Source of the DNA: Amblyomma americanum
Taxonomy: Eukaryota; Arthropoda; Arachnida; Ixodida; Ixodidae
Assembly: GCF_052857255.1 (NCBI RefSeq)
Contig: NW_027526500.1
Coordinates: 930,001 to 994,000, forward strand
Direction of reading: 5' to 3'
Length of the DNA stretch: 64,000 nucleotides
Shown here: positions 1-10,500 of the stretch, piece by piece
Numbering within the stretch: the stretch's first letter is position 1
How the letters are laid out: each line of letters starts with the position of its first letter
Translations under genes and position numbers: made by a program
Notes under the pieces: model-generated
Databases searched by the model: none
What the model was told of the DNA's origin: nothing
Seen by the model: only the letters and a program-made list of their open reading frames with translations

Positions 1-132
1 TTCGGTCTAAAACAGCTTGTTTCGTTGGACTAAGCAGGAATACCTGCTTTTCGCGCATTTATAAGAGAAAAAGTTTTGACGCGTATCACGTGGACACTTG
101 TAAAACCGATGTGTTGTGATTTAGCTCGTTTT

Positions 133-261
133 GGTCTAAAACAGCTTGTTTCGTTGTATTAAGCAAGAATACATGCTTTTCACGCAGTTATGAGAGAAAA
201 AGTTTTGACGCGTGTCACAGGGACACTTGTAAAACCGATGTGTTCAGATTTAGCTCGTTTC
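133..261 (+). repeat. Representative full-length monomer (129 bp)
   Basis: This is one full-length monomer, counted from the GG of GGTCTAAAAC to the base before the next GG. Its length of 129 bp is 3 x 43, so open frames can run through neighbouring copies without a shift. It carries the MluI-type palindrome ACGCGT, the CpG-rich core TTTTC(G/A)CGCAG and the AT-rich GAGAAAAAGTTTTGACG block. Variants differ mostly at fixed diagnostic positions: TTCAG or TTGTG after GATG, TTAG or TTAC before CTCG, and GTATTAAG, GTTTTAAG or GGATTAA after TTTCGTT. Confidence 0.9.
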
Positions 262-388
262 GGTCTAAAACAGCTTGTTTCGTTGTATTAAGCACGAATA
301 CATGCTTTTCGCGCAGTTATAAGAGAAAAAGTTGACGCGTATCACGTGGATACTTGTAAAACCGATGTTTTCAGATATAGCTCGTTTT
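262..388 (+). repeat. Representative short monomer (127 bp, 2-bp deletion)
   Basis: This monomer is 127 bp because AAAAAGTTTTGACGCG is shortened to AAAAAGTTGACGCG. The same 2-bp deletion recurs throughout the window, nearly always just before a GTATCACGTGGATAC or GTATTGAGGG monomer. It is therefore an inherited feature of one monomer class and a useful phase marker for the HORs. Such class-specific deletions pull the mean period down to about 128 bp. Confidence 0.9.
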
Positions 389-1274
389 GGTATAAAACAG
401 CTTTTTTCGTTGTTTTAAGCACGAATACATGCTTTTCGCGCAGTTATAGAAGGAAAAGTTCTGACGCGTATTAGAGACTGGTAAAACCGATGTGTTGTGA
501 TTTAGCTCGTTTCGGTCTAAAACCGCTTGTTTGGATGTTTTAAGCACGAATACATCTTTTCGCGCAGTTATAGAAGAAAACATTTTGACGCGTAATAGGG
601 AGACGTAAAACCGATGTGTTGTGATTTAGCTCGTTTCGGTATAAAACAGCTTGTTTCGTTGTATTAAGCACGAATACATGCTTTTCGCGCAGTTATAAGA
701 GAAAAAGTTTTGACGCGTATCAGAGGAAAACTTGTAAAACCGATGTGTTGTGATTTACCTCGTTTCGGTCTAAAACAGCTTGTTTCGTTGGAATAATCAC
801 GAACACATGCTTTTCGCGCAGTTTTAAGAGAAAAAGTTTTGACGCGTGTCACAAGGACACTTGTAAAACCGATGTGTTCAGATTTAGCTCGTTTCTGTCT
901 AAAACAGCTTGTTTCGTTGTATTAAGCACGAATACATGCTTTTCGCGCAGTTTTAGAAGAAAAAGTTTTGACGCGTTTTAGAGGGACACTAGTTAAAGTT
1001 TTCAGATTTAGGTCATCTCAGTCTAAAACAACTTTTTTCGTTGTATTAAGCACGAACACAAGCTTTTCGCGCCGTTATAAGAGAAAAAGTTTTGACGCGT
1101 ATCAGAGGAAAACTTGTAAAACCGATGTGTTGTGATTTAGCTCGTTTCGGTCTAAAACAGCTTGTTTCGTGGTATTCAGCACGAATACATGCTTTTCGCG
1201 CAGTTATAAGAGAAAAAGTTTTGACGCGTATCAGAGGAACACTTGTAAAACCGATGTGTTCAGATTTACCTCGT

Positions 1275-2020
1275 TTCGGTCTAAAACAGCTTGTTTCGTG
1301 GATTAAGCAGGAATACATGCTTTTCGCGCATTTATAAGAGAAAAAGTTTTGACGCGTATCACGTGGATACTTGTAAAACCGATGTGTTGTGATTTAGCTC
1401 GTTTCGGTCTAAAACAGCTTGTTTCGTTGTATTAAGCAAGAATACATGCTTTTCACGCAGTTATGAGAGAAAAGGTTTTGACGCGTGTCACAGGAACACT
1501 TGTAAAACCGATGTGTTCAGATTTAGCTCGTTTCGGTCTAAAACAGCTTGTTTCGTTGTATTAAGCACGAATACATGCTTTTCGCGCAGTTATAAGAGAA
1601 AAAGTTGACGCGTATCACGTGGATACTTGTAAAACCGATGTGTTCAGATATAGCTCGTTTTGGTATAAAACAGCCTGTTTCGTTGTTTTAAGCACGAATA
1701 CATGCTTTTCGCGCAGTTATAGAAGAAAAAGTTTTGACGCGCATTGAGGGACACTTGTAAAACCGATGTGTTCAGATTTAGCTCATCTCGGTCTAAAACA
1801 GCTTGTTTCGTTGTTTTAAGCACGAATACATGCTTTTCGCGCAGTTATAAGAGAAAAAGTTTTGACGCGTATCAGAGGAACAATTGTAAAAGCGATGTGT
1901 TGTGATTTCGCTCGTTTCAGACAAAAACAGCTTGTTTCGTTGTTTTAAGCACGAATACATGCTTTTCGCGCAGTTATGAGACAAAGTTTAGACGTGTATC
2001 AGGGGAACACTTGTAAAACC
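1275..2020. repeat. Start of 16-monomer HOR (region A)
   Basis: This segment is the leading part of the region A HOR and matches 3,321-4,067 at an offset of about 2,047 bp. It holds the H-type (CACGCAGTTATGAG), 127-bp, GTGGATAC and GCATTGAGGG monomers. It ends at the diagnostic 2-bp deletion that turns ACCGATGTGTTGTG into ACCGGTGTTGTG at 2,021. Confidence 0.75.
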
Positions 2021-4067
2021 GGTGTTGTGATTTAGCTCGTTTCAGACTAAAACAGCTTGTTTCGTTGTTTTAAGCACGAATACATGCTTTTCGCGCAGTT
2101 ATGAGACAAAGTTTAGACGCGTATCAGAGGAACACTTGTAAAACCGATGTGTTCAGATTTACCTCGTTTCGGTCTAAAACAGCTTGTTTCGTTGTATTAA
2201 GCAAGAATACATGCTTTTCACGCAGTTATGAGAGAAAAAGTTTTGACGCGTGTCACAGGGACACTTGTAAAACCGATGTGTTCAGATTTAGCTCGTTTCG
2301 GTCTAAAACAGCTTGTTTCGTTGTATTAAGCACGAATACATGCTTTTCGCGCAGTTTTAGAAGAAAAAGTTTTGACGCCTATTAGAGGGGCACTTGTTAA
2401 AGTTTTCAGATTTAGGTCATCTCAGTCTAAAACAGCTTTTTTCGTGTTATTAAGCACGAATACATGCTTTTCGCACAGTTATAAGAGAAAAAGTTTTGAC
2501 GCGTATCAGAGGAACACTTGTAAAACCGATATGTTGTGATTTAGCTCGTTTCGGTCTAAAACAGCTTGTTTCGTTGTATTAAGCACGAATACAAGCTTTT
2601 CGCGCAGTTATAAGAGAAAAGGTTTTGACGCGTATCAAAGGAAAACTTGTAAAACCGATGTGTTGTGATTTAGCTCGTTTCGGTCTAAAACAGCTTGTTT
2701 CGTTGTATTAAGCAAGAATACATGCTTTTCACGCAGTTATGAGAGAAAAAGTTTTGACGCGTGTCACAGGAACACTTGTAAAACCGATGTGTTCAGATTT
2801 AGCTCGTTTCGGTCTAAAACAGCTTGTTTCGTTGTATTAGGCACGAATACATGCTTTACGCGCAGTTATAAGAGAAAAAGTTGACGCGTATCACGTGGAT
2901 ACTTGTAAAAGCGATGTGTTGAGATATAGCTCGTTTTGGTATAAAACAGCTTATTTCGTTGTTTTAAGCACGAATACAAGCCTTTCGCGCAGTTATAGAA
3001 GAAAAAGTTTTGACGCGTATTGAGGGACACTTGTAAAACCGATGTGTTCAGATTTAGCTCATCTCGGTCTAAAACAGCTTGTTTCGTTGTTTTAAGCACG
3101 AATACATGCTTTTCGCGCAGTTATAAGAGAAAAAGTTTTGACGCGTATCAGAGGAACACTTGTAAAACCGATGTGTTGTGATTTAGCTCGTTTCAGACTA
3201 AAACAGCTTGTTTCGTTGTTTTAAGCACGAATACATGCTTTTCGCGCAGTTATAAGAGAAAAAGTTTAGACGCGTATCACGGGAACACTTGTAAAACCGA
3301 TGTGTTCAGATTTACCTCGTTTCGGTCTAAAACAGCTTGTTTCGTTGGATTAAGCAGGAATACATGCTTTTCGCGCACTTATAAGAGAAAAAGTTTTGAC
3401 GCGTATCACGTGGATACTTCTAAAACCGATGTGTTGTGATTTAGCTCGTTTCGGTCTAAAACAGCTTGTTTCGTTGTATTAAGCAAGAATACATGCTTTT
3501 CACGCAGTTATGAGAGAAAAAGTTTTGACGCGTGTCACAGGGACACTTGTAAAACCGATGTGTTCAGATTTAGCTCGTTTCGGTCTAAAACAGCTTGTTT
3601 CGTTGTATTAAGCACGAATACATGCTTTTCGCGCAGTTTTAAGAGAAAAAGTTGACGCGTATCACGTGGATACTTGTAAAACCGATGTGTTCAGATATAG
3701 CTCGTTTTGGTATAAAACAGCCTGTTTCGTTGTTTTAAGCACGAATACATGCTTTTCGCGCAGTTATAGAAGAAAAAGTTTTGACGCGCATTGAGGGACA
3801 CTTGTAAAACCGATGTGTTCAGATTTAGCTCATCTCGGTCTAAAACAGCTTGTTTCGTTGTTTTAAGCACGAATACATGCTTTTCGCGCAGTTATAAGAG
3901 AAAAAGTTTTGACGCGTATCAGAGGAACAATTGTAAAAGCGATGTGTTGTGATTTCGCTCGTTTCAGACCAAAACAGCTTGTTTCGTTGTTTTAGGCACG
4001 AATACATGCTTTTCGCGCAGTTATGAGACAAAGTTTAGACGTGTATCAGGGGAACACTTGTAAAACC
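2021..4067. repeat. HOR unit of 16 monomers, 2,047 bp (region A, unit 1)
   Basis: The unit is bounded by the ACCGGTGTTGTG deletion marker at 2,021 and 4,068. It includes the region A form of the short J monomer, with GCCTATTAGAGGGGCAC and CGTGTTATTAAG. Against the unit at 7,519 it is the same length. By eye it differs at only a few bases, such as GAGATATAG near 2,930 versus CAGATATAG near 8,410. Confidence 0.85.
3340..3360 (+). other. Partial CENP-B-box-like sequence in a G-type monomer (example)
   Basis: TTTCGTTGGA here equals the first ten positions of the mammalian CENP-B box consensus YTTCGTTGGAARCGGGA. The required CGGG half does not follow at the right spacing; a CAGGA occurs three bases late. 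The same form recurs in every GGATTAAGCAGG monomer, and the left half alone in GGATTAATCACG monomers. Binding by a CENP-B-like protein is speculation. Confidence 0.3.
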
Positions 4068-5857
4068 GGTGTTGTGATTTAGCTCGTTTCAGACTAAAAC
4101 AGCTTGTTTCGTTGTTTTAAGCACGAATACATGCTTTTCGCGCAGTTATGAGACAAAGTTTAGACGCGTATCAGAGGAACACTTGTAAAACCGATGTGTT
4201 CAGATTTACCTCGTTTCGGTCTAAAACAGCTTGTTTCGTTGTATTAAGCAAGAATACATGCTTTTCACGCAGTTATGAGAGAAAAAGTTTTGACGCGTGT
4301 CACAGGGACACTTGTAAAACCGATGTGTTCAGATTTAGCTCGTTTCGGTCTAAAACAGCTTGTTTCGTTGTATTAAGCACGAATACATGCTTTTCGCGCA
4401 GTTTTAGAAGAAAAAGTTTTGACGCCTATTAGAGGGGCACTTGTTAAAGTTTTCAGATTTAGGTCATCTCAGTCTAAAACAGCTTTTTTCGTGTTATTAA
4501 GCACGAATACATGCTTTTCGCACAGTTATAAGAGAAAAAGTTTTGACGCGTATCAGAGGAACACTTGTAAAACCGATATGTTGTGATTTAGCTCGTTTCG
4601 GTCTAAAACAGCTTGTTTCGTTGTATTAAGCACGAATACAAGCTTTTCGCGCAGTTATAAGAGAAAAAGTTTTGACGCGTATCAGAGGAAAACTTGTAAA
4701 ACCGATGTGTTGTGATTTAGCTCGTTTCGGTCTAAAACAGGTTGTTTCGTGGTATTAAGCACGAATACATGCTTTTCGCGCAGTTATAAGAGAAAAAGTT
4801 TTGACGCGTATCAGAGGAACACTTGTAAAACCGATGTGTTCAGATTTAGCTCGTTTCGGTCTAAAACAGCTTGTTTCGTTGTATTAAGCACGAATACATG
4901 CTTTTCGCGCAGTTATAGAAGAAAAAGTTTTGACGCGTATTGAGGGACACTTGTAAAACCGATGTGTTCAGATTTAGCTCATCTCGGTCTAAAACAGCTT
5001 GTTTCGTTGTTTTAAGCACGAATACATGCTTTTCGCGCAGTTATAAGAGAAAACGTTTTGACGCGTATCAGAGGAACACTTGTAAAACCGATATGTTGTG
5101 ATTTAGCTCGTTTCAGACTAAAACAGCTTGTTTCGTTGTTTTAAGCACGAATACATGCTTTTCGCGCAGTTATAAGAGAAAAAGTTTAGACGCGTATCAG
5201 GGGAACACTTGTAAAACCGATGTGTTGTGATTTACCTCGTTTCGGTCTAAAACAGCTTGTTTTGTTGTATTAAGCAAGAATACATGCTTTTCACGCAGTT
5301 ATGAGAGAAAAGGTTTTGACGCGTGTCACAGGAACACTTGTAAAACCGATGTGTTCAGATTTAGCTCGTTTCGGTCTAAAACAGCTTGTTTCGTTGTATT
5401 AAGCACGAATACATGCTTTTCGCGCAGTTATAAGAGAAAAAGTTGACGCGTATCACGTGGATACTTGTAAAACCGATGTGTTCAGATATAGCTCGTTTTG
5501 GTATAAACAGCCTGTTTCGTTGTTTTAAGCACGAATACATGCTTTTCGCGCAGTTATAGAAGAAAAAGTTTTGACGCGCATTGAGGGACACTTGTAAAAC
5601 CGATGTGTTCAGATTTAGCTCATCTCGGTCTAAAACAGCTTGTTTCGTTGTTTTAAGCACGAATACATGCTTTTCGCGCAGTTATAAGAGAAAAAGTTTT
5701 GACGCGTATCAGAGGAACAATTGTAAAAGCGATGTGTTGTGATTTCGCTCGTTTCAGACAAAAACAGCTTGTTTCGTTGTTTTAAGCACGAATACATGCT
5801 TTTCGCGCAGTTATGAGACAAAGTTTAGACGTGTATCAGGGGAACACTTGTAAAACC
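4068..5857. repeat. HOR unit of 14 monomers, 1,790 bp (region A, unit 2)
   Basis: This unit has the same markers and order as unit 1 but lacks two monomers. The missing part falls between the AAGCTTTTCGCGC monomer and the GTCACAGGAAC monomer, where a CGTGGTATTAAG monomer (near 4,750) joins a GTTATAGAAG monomer. Confidence 0.85.
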
Positions 5858-7518
5858 GGTGTTGTGATTTAGCTCGTTTCAGACTAAAACAGCTTGTTTC
5901 GTTGTTTTAAGCACGAATACATGCTTTTCGCGCAGTTATGAGACAAAGTTTAGACGCGTATCAGAGGAACACTTGTAAAACCGATGTGTTCAGATTTACC
6001 TCGTTTCGGTCTAAAACAGCTTGTTTCGTTGTATTAAGCAAGAATACATGCTTTTCACGCAGTTATGAGAGAAAAAGTTTTGACGCGTGTCACAGGGACA
6101 CTTGTAAAACCGATGTGTTCAGATTTAGCTCGTTTCGGTCTAAAACAGCTTGTTTCGTTGTATTAAGCACGAATACATGCTTTTCGCGCAGTTTTAGAAG
6201 AAAAAGTTTTGACGCCTATTAGAGGGGCACTTGTTAAAGTTTTCAGATTTAGGTCATCTCAGTCTAAAACAGCTTTTTTCGTGTTATTAAGCACGAATAC
6301 AAGCTTTTCGCGCAGTTATAAGAGAAAAAGTTTTGACGCGTATCAGAGGAAAACTTGTAAAACCGATGTGTTGTGATTTAGCTCGTTTCGGTCTAAAACA
6401 GGTTGTTTCGTGGTATTAAGCACGAATACATGCTTTTCGCGCAGTTATAAGAGAAAAAGTTTTGACGCGTATCAGAGGAACACTTGTAAAACCGATGTGT
6501 TCAGATTTAGCTCGTTTCGGTCTAAAACAGCTTGTTTCGTTGTATTAAGCACGAATACATGCTTTTCGCGCAGTTATAGAAGAAAAAGTTTTGACGCGTA
6601 TTGAGGGACACTTGTAAAACCGATGTGTTCAGATTTAGCTCATCTCGGTCTAAAACAGCTTGTTTCGTTGTTTTAAGCACGAATACATGCTTTTCGCGCA
6701 GTTATAAGAGAAAAAGTTTTGACGCGTATCAGAGGAACACTTGTAAAACCGATATGTTGTGATTTAGCTCGTTTCAGACTAAAACAGCTTGTTTCGTTGT
6801 TTTAAGCACGAATACATGCTTTTCGCGCAGTTATAAGAGAAAAAGTTTAGACGCGTATCAGGGGAACACTTGTAAAACCGATGTGTTGTGATTTACCTCG
6901 TTTCGGTCTAAAACAGCTTGTTTTGTTGTATTAAGCAAGAATACATGCTTTTCACGCAGTTATGAGAGAAAAGGTTTTGACGCGTGTCACAGGAACACTT
7001 GTAAAACCGATGTGTTCAGATTTAGCTCGTTTCGGTCTAAAACAGCTTGTTTCGTTGTATTAAGCACGAATACATGCTTTTCGCGCAGTTATAAGAGAAA
7101 AAGTTGACGCGTATCACGTGGATACTTGTAAAACCGATGTGTTCAGATATAGCTCGTTTTGGTATAAACAGCCTGTTTCGTTGTTTTAAGCACGAATACA
7201 TGCTTTTCGCGCAGTTATAGAAGAAAAAGTTTTGACGCGCATTGAGGGACACTTGTAAAACCGATGTGTTCAGATTTAGCTCATCTCGGTCTAAAACAGC
7301 TTGTTTCGTTGTTTTAAGCACGAATACATGCTTTTCGCGCAGTTATAAGAGAAAAAGTTTTGACGCGTATCAGAGGAACAATTGTAAAAGCGATGTGTTG
7401 TGATTTCGCTCGTTTCAGACAAAAACAGCTTGTTTCGTTGTTTTAAGCACGAATACATGCTTTTCGCGCAGTTATGAGACAAAGTTTAGACGTGTATCAG
7501 GGGAACACTTGTAAAACC
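5858..7518. repeat. HOR unit of 13 monomers, 1,661 bp (region A, unit 3)
   Basis: This unit matches unit 2 except for the loss of exactly one 129-bp monomer. The left part of the J monomer (CTTTTTTCGTGTTATTAAG) is fused near 6,295 to the right part of the following monomer (GAATACAAGCTTTTCGCGC). The rest appears almost identical to unit 2, so the two units probably arose by recent duplication. Confidence 0.85.
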
Positions 7519-9565
7519 GGTGTTGTGATTTAGCTCGTTTCAGACTAAAACAGCTTGTTTCGTTGTTTTAAGCACGAATACATGCTTTTCGCGCAGTTAT
7601 GAGACAAAGTTTAGACGCGTATCAGAGGAACACTTGTAAAACCGATGTGTTCAGATTTACCTCGTTTCGGTCTAAAACAGCTTGTTTCGTTGTATTAAGC
7701 AAGAATACATGCTTTTCACGCAGTTATGAGAGAAAAAGTTTTGACGCGTGTCACAGGGACACTTGTAAAACCGATGTGTTCAGATTTAGCTCGTTTCGGT
7801 CTAAAACAGCTTGTTTCGTTGTATTAAGCACGAATACATGCTTTTCGCGCAGTTTTAGAAGAAAAAGTTTTGACGCCTATTAGAGGGGCACTTGTTAAAG
7901 TTTTCAGATTTAGGTCATCTCAGTCTAAAACAGCTTTTTTCGTGTTATTAAGCACGAATACATGCTTTTCTCACAGTTATAAGAGAAAAAGTTTTGACGC
8001 GTATCAGAGGAACACTTGTAAAACCGATATGTTGTGATTTAGCTCGTTTCGGTCTAAAACAGCTTGTTTCGTTGTATTAAGCACGAATACAACCTTTTCG
8101 CGCAGTTATAAGAGAAAAGGTTTTGACGCGTATCAAAGGAAAACTTGTAAAACCGATGTGTTGTGATTTAGCTCGTTTCGGTCTAAAACAGCTTGTTTCG
8201 TTGTATTAAGCAAGAATACATGCTTTTCACGCAGTTATGAGAGAAAAAGTTTTGACGCGTGTCACAGGAACACTTGTAAAACCGATGTGTTCAGATTTAG
8301 CTCGTTTCGGTCTAAAACAGCTTGTTTCGTTGTATTAGGCACGAATACATGCTTTACGCGCAGTTATAAGAGAAAAAGTTGACGCGTATCACGTGGATAC
8401 TTGTAAAAGCGATGTGTTCAGATATAGCTCGTTTTGGTATAAAACAGCTTATTTCGTTGTTTTAAGCACGAATACAAGCCTTTCGCGCAGTTATAGAAGA
8501 AAAAGTTTTGACGCGTATTGAGGGACACTTGTAAAACCGATGTGTTCAGATTTAGCTCATCTCGGTCTAAAACAGCTTGTTTCGTTGTTTTAAGCACGAA
8601 TACATGCTTTTCGCGCAGTTATAAGAGAAAAAGTTTTGACGCGTATCAGAGGAACACTTGTAAAACCGATGTGTTGTGATTTAGCTCGTTTCAGACTAAA
8701 ACAGCTTGTTTCGTTGTTTTAAGCACGAATACATGCTTTTCGCGCAGTTATAAGAGAAAAAGTTTAGACGCGTATCAGGGGAACACTTGTAAAACCGATG
8801 TGTTCAGATTTACCTCGTTTCGGTCTAAAACAGCTTGTTTCGTTGGATTAAGCAGGAATACATGCTTTTCGCGCACTTATAAGAGAAAAAGTTTTGACGC
8901 GTATCACGTGGATACTTCTAAAACCGATGTGTTGTGATTTAGCTCGTTTCGGTCTAAAACAGCTTGTTTCGTTGTATTAAGCAAGAATACATGCTTTTCA
9001 CGCAGTTATGAGAGAAAAAGTTTTGACGCGTGTCACAGGGACACTTGTAAAACCGATGTGTTCAGATTTAGCTCGTTTCGGTCTAAAACAGCTTGTTTCG
9101 TTGTATTAAGCACGAATACATGCTTTTCGCGCAGTTTTAAGAGAAAAAGTTGACGCGTATCACGTGGATACTTGTAAAACCGATGTGTTCAGATATAGCT
9201 CGTTTTGGTATAAAACAGCCTGTTTCGTTGTTTTAAGCACGAATACATGCTTTTCGCGCAGTTATAGAAGAAAAAGTTTTGACGCGCATTGAGGGACACT
9301 TGTAAAACCGATGTGTTCAGATTGAGCTCATCTCGGTCTAAAACAGCTTGTTTCGTTGTTTTAAGCACGAATACATGCTTTTCGCGCAGTTATAAGAGAA
9401 AAAGTTTTGACGCGTATCAGAGGAACAATTGTAAAAGCGATGTGTTGTGATTTCGCTCGTTTCAGACCAAAACAGCTTGTTTCATTGTTTTAAGCACGAA
9501 TACATGCTTTTCGCGCAGTTATGAGACAAAGTTTAGACGTGTATCAGGGGAACACTTGTAAAACC
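7519..9565. repeat. HOR unit of 16 monomers, 2,047 bp (region A, unit 4)
   Basis: The unit is bounded by the same 2-bp deletion marker at 7,519 and 9,566. It restores the 16-monomer form seen in unit 1. Private changes include CTTTTCTCACAG near 7,968 and ACAACCTTTTCG near 8,090, which help tell it from unit 1. Confidence 0.85.
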
Positions 9566-10500
9566 GGTGTTGTGATTTAGCTCGTTTCAGACTAAAACAG
9601 CTTGTTTCGTTGTTTTAAGCACGAATACATGCTTTTCGCGCAGTTATGAGACAAAGTTTAGACGCGTATCAGAGGAACACTTGTAAAACCGATGTGTTCA
9701 GATTTACCTCGTTTCGGTCTAAAACAGCTTGTTTCGTTGTATTAAGCAAGAATACATGCTTTTCACGCAGTTATGAGAGAAAAAGTTTTGACGCGTGTCA
9801 CAGGGACACTTGTAAAACCGATGTGTTCAGATTTAGCTCGTTTCGGTCTAAAACAGCTTGTTTCGTTGTATTAAGCACGAATACATGCTTTTCGCGCAGT
9901 TTTAGAAGAAAAAGTTTTGACGCCTATTAGAGGGGCACTTGTTAAAGTTTTCAGATTTAGGTGATCTCAGTCTAAAACAGCTTTTTTCGTGTTATTAAGC
10001 ACGAATACATGCTTTTCGCACAGTTATAAGAGAAAAAGTTTTGACGCGTATCAGAGGAACACTTGTAAAACCGATATGTTGTGATTTAGCTCGTTTCGGT
10101 CTAAAACAGCTTGTTTCGTTGTATTAAGCACGAATACAAGCTTTTCGCGCAGTTATAAGAGAAAAAGTTTTGACGCGTATCAGAGGAAAACTTGTAAAAC
10201 CGATGTGTTGTGATTTAGCTCGTTTCGGTCTAAAACAGGTTGTTTCGTGGTATTAAGCACGAATACATGCTTTTCGCGCAGTTATAAGAGAAAAAGTTTT
10301 GACGCGTATCAGAGGAACACTTGTAAAACCGATGTGTTCAGATTTAGCTCGTTTCGGTCTAAAACAGCTTGTTTCGTTGTAATAAGCACGAATACATGCT
10401 TTTCGCGCAGTTATAGAAGAAAAAGTTTTGACGCGTATTGAGGGACACTTGTAAAACCGATGTGTTCAGATTTAGCTCATCTCGGTCTAAAACAGCTTGT
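9566..10500. repeat. Partial HOR, right end of region A
   Basis: The region A unit continues from the marker at 9,566 through the J monomer near 9,925 and the CGTGGTATTAAG monomer near 10,250. Around 10,500 it switches to a monomer with CGCGCTGTTATAAGAGAAAACG. That class is absent from the earlier units and common in everything to the right. This is the A/T block junction. Confidence 0.7.

Larger units (their letters stand above)
1..1274. repeat. HOR unit of 10 monomers (region A, left end)
   Basis: The GGA(C/T)TAAGCAGGAATAC monomer with GCGCATTTATAAG at position 1 recurs at 1,275, so one turn is 1,274 bp or 10 monomers. The order of monomer classes is like a compressed beta unit: GTCACAGGG, ATCACGTGG, ATTAGAGAC, AATAGGGAG, AGGAAAAC, GTCACAAGG, a shortened TTAAAG monomer, then CGTGGTATT. 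It has more private substitutions than the units to its right, for example CTTGTTTGGATG near 530 and GCGCCGTTATAAG near 1,070. This suggests it is older or closer to an array edge. The left boundary is unknown because the window starts inside the array. Confidence 0.75.

Noticed and set aside
3340..3360. Genuine, complete CENP-B box
   Set aside because: Only the TTTCGTTGGA half matches. The essential CGGG is missing at the proper spacing in every monomer inspected, so it is reported only as a partial resemblance.
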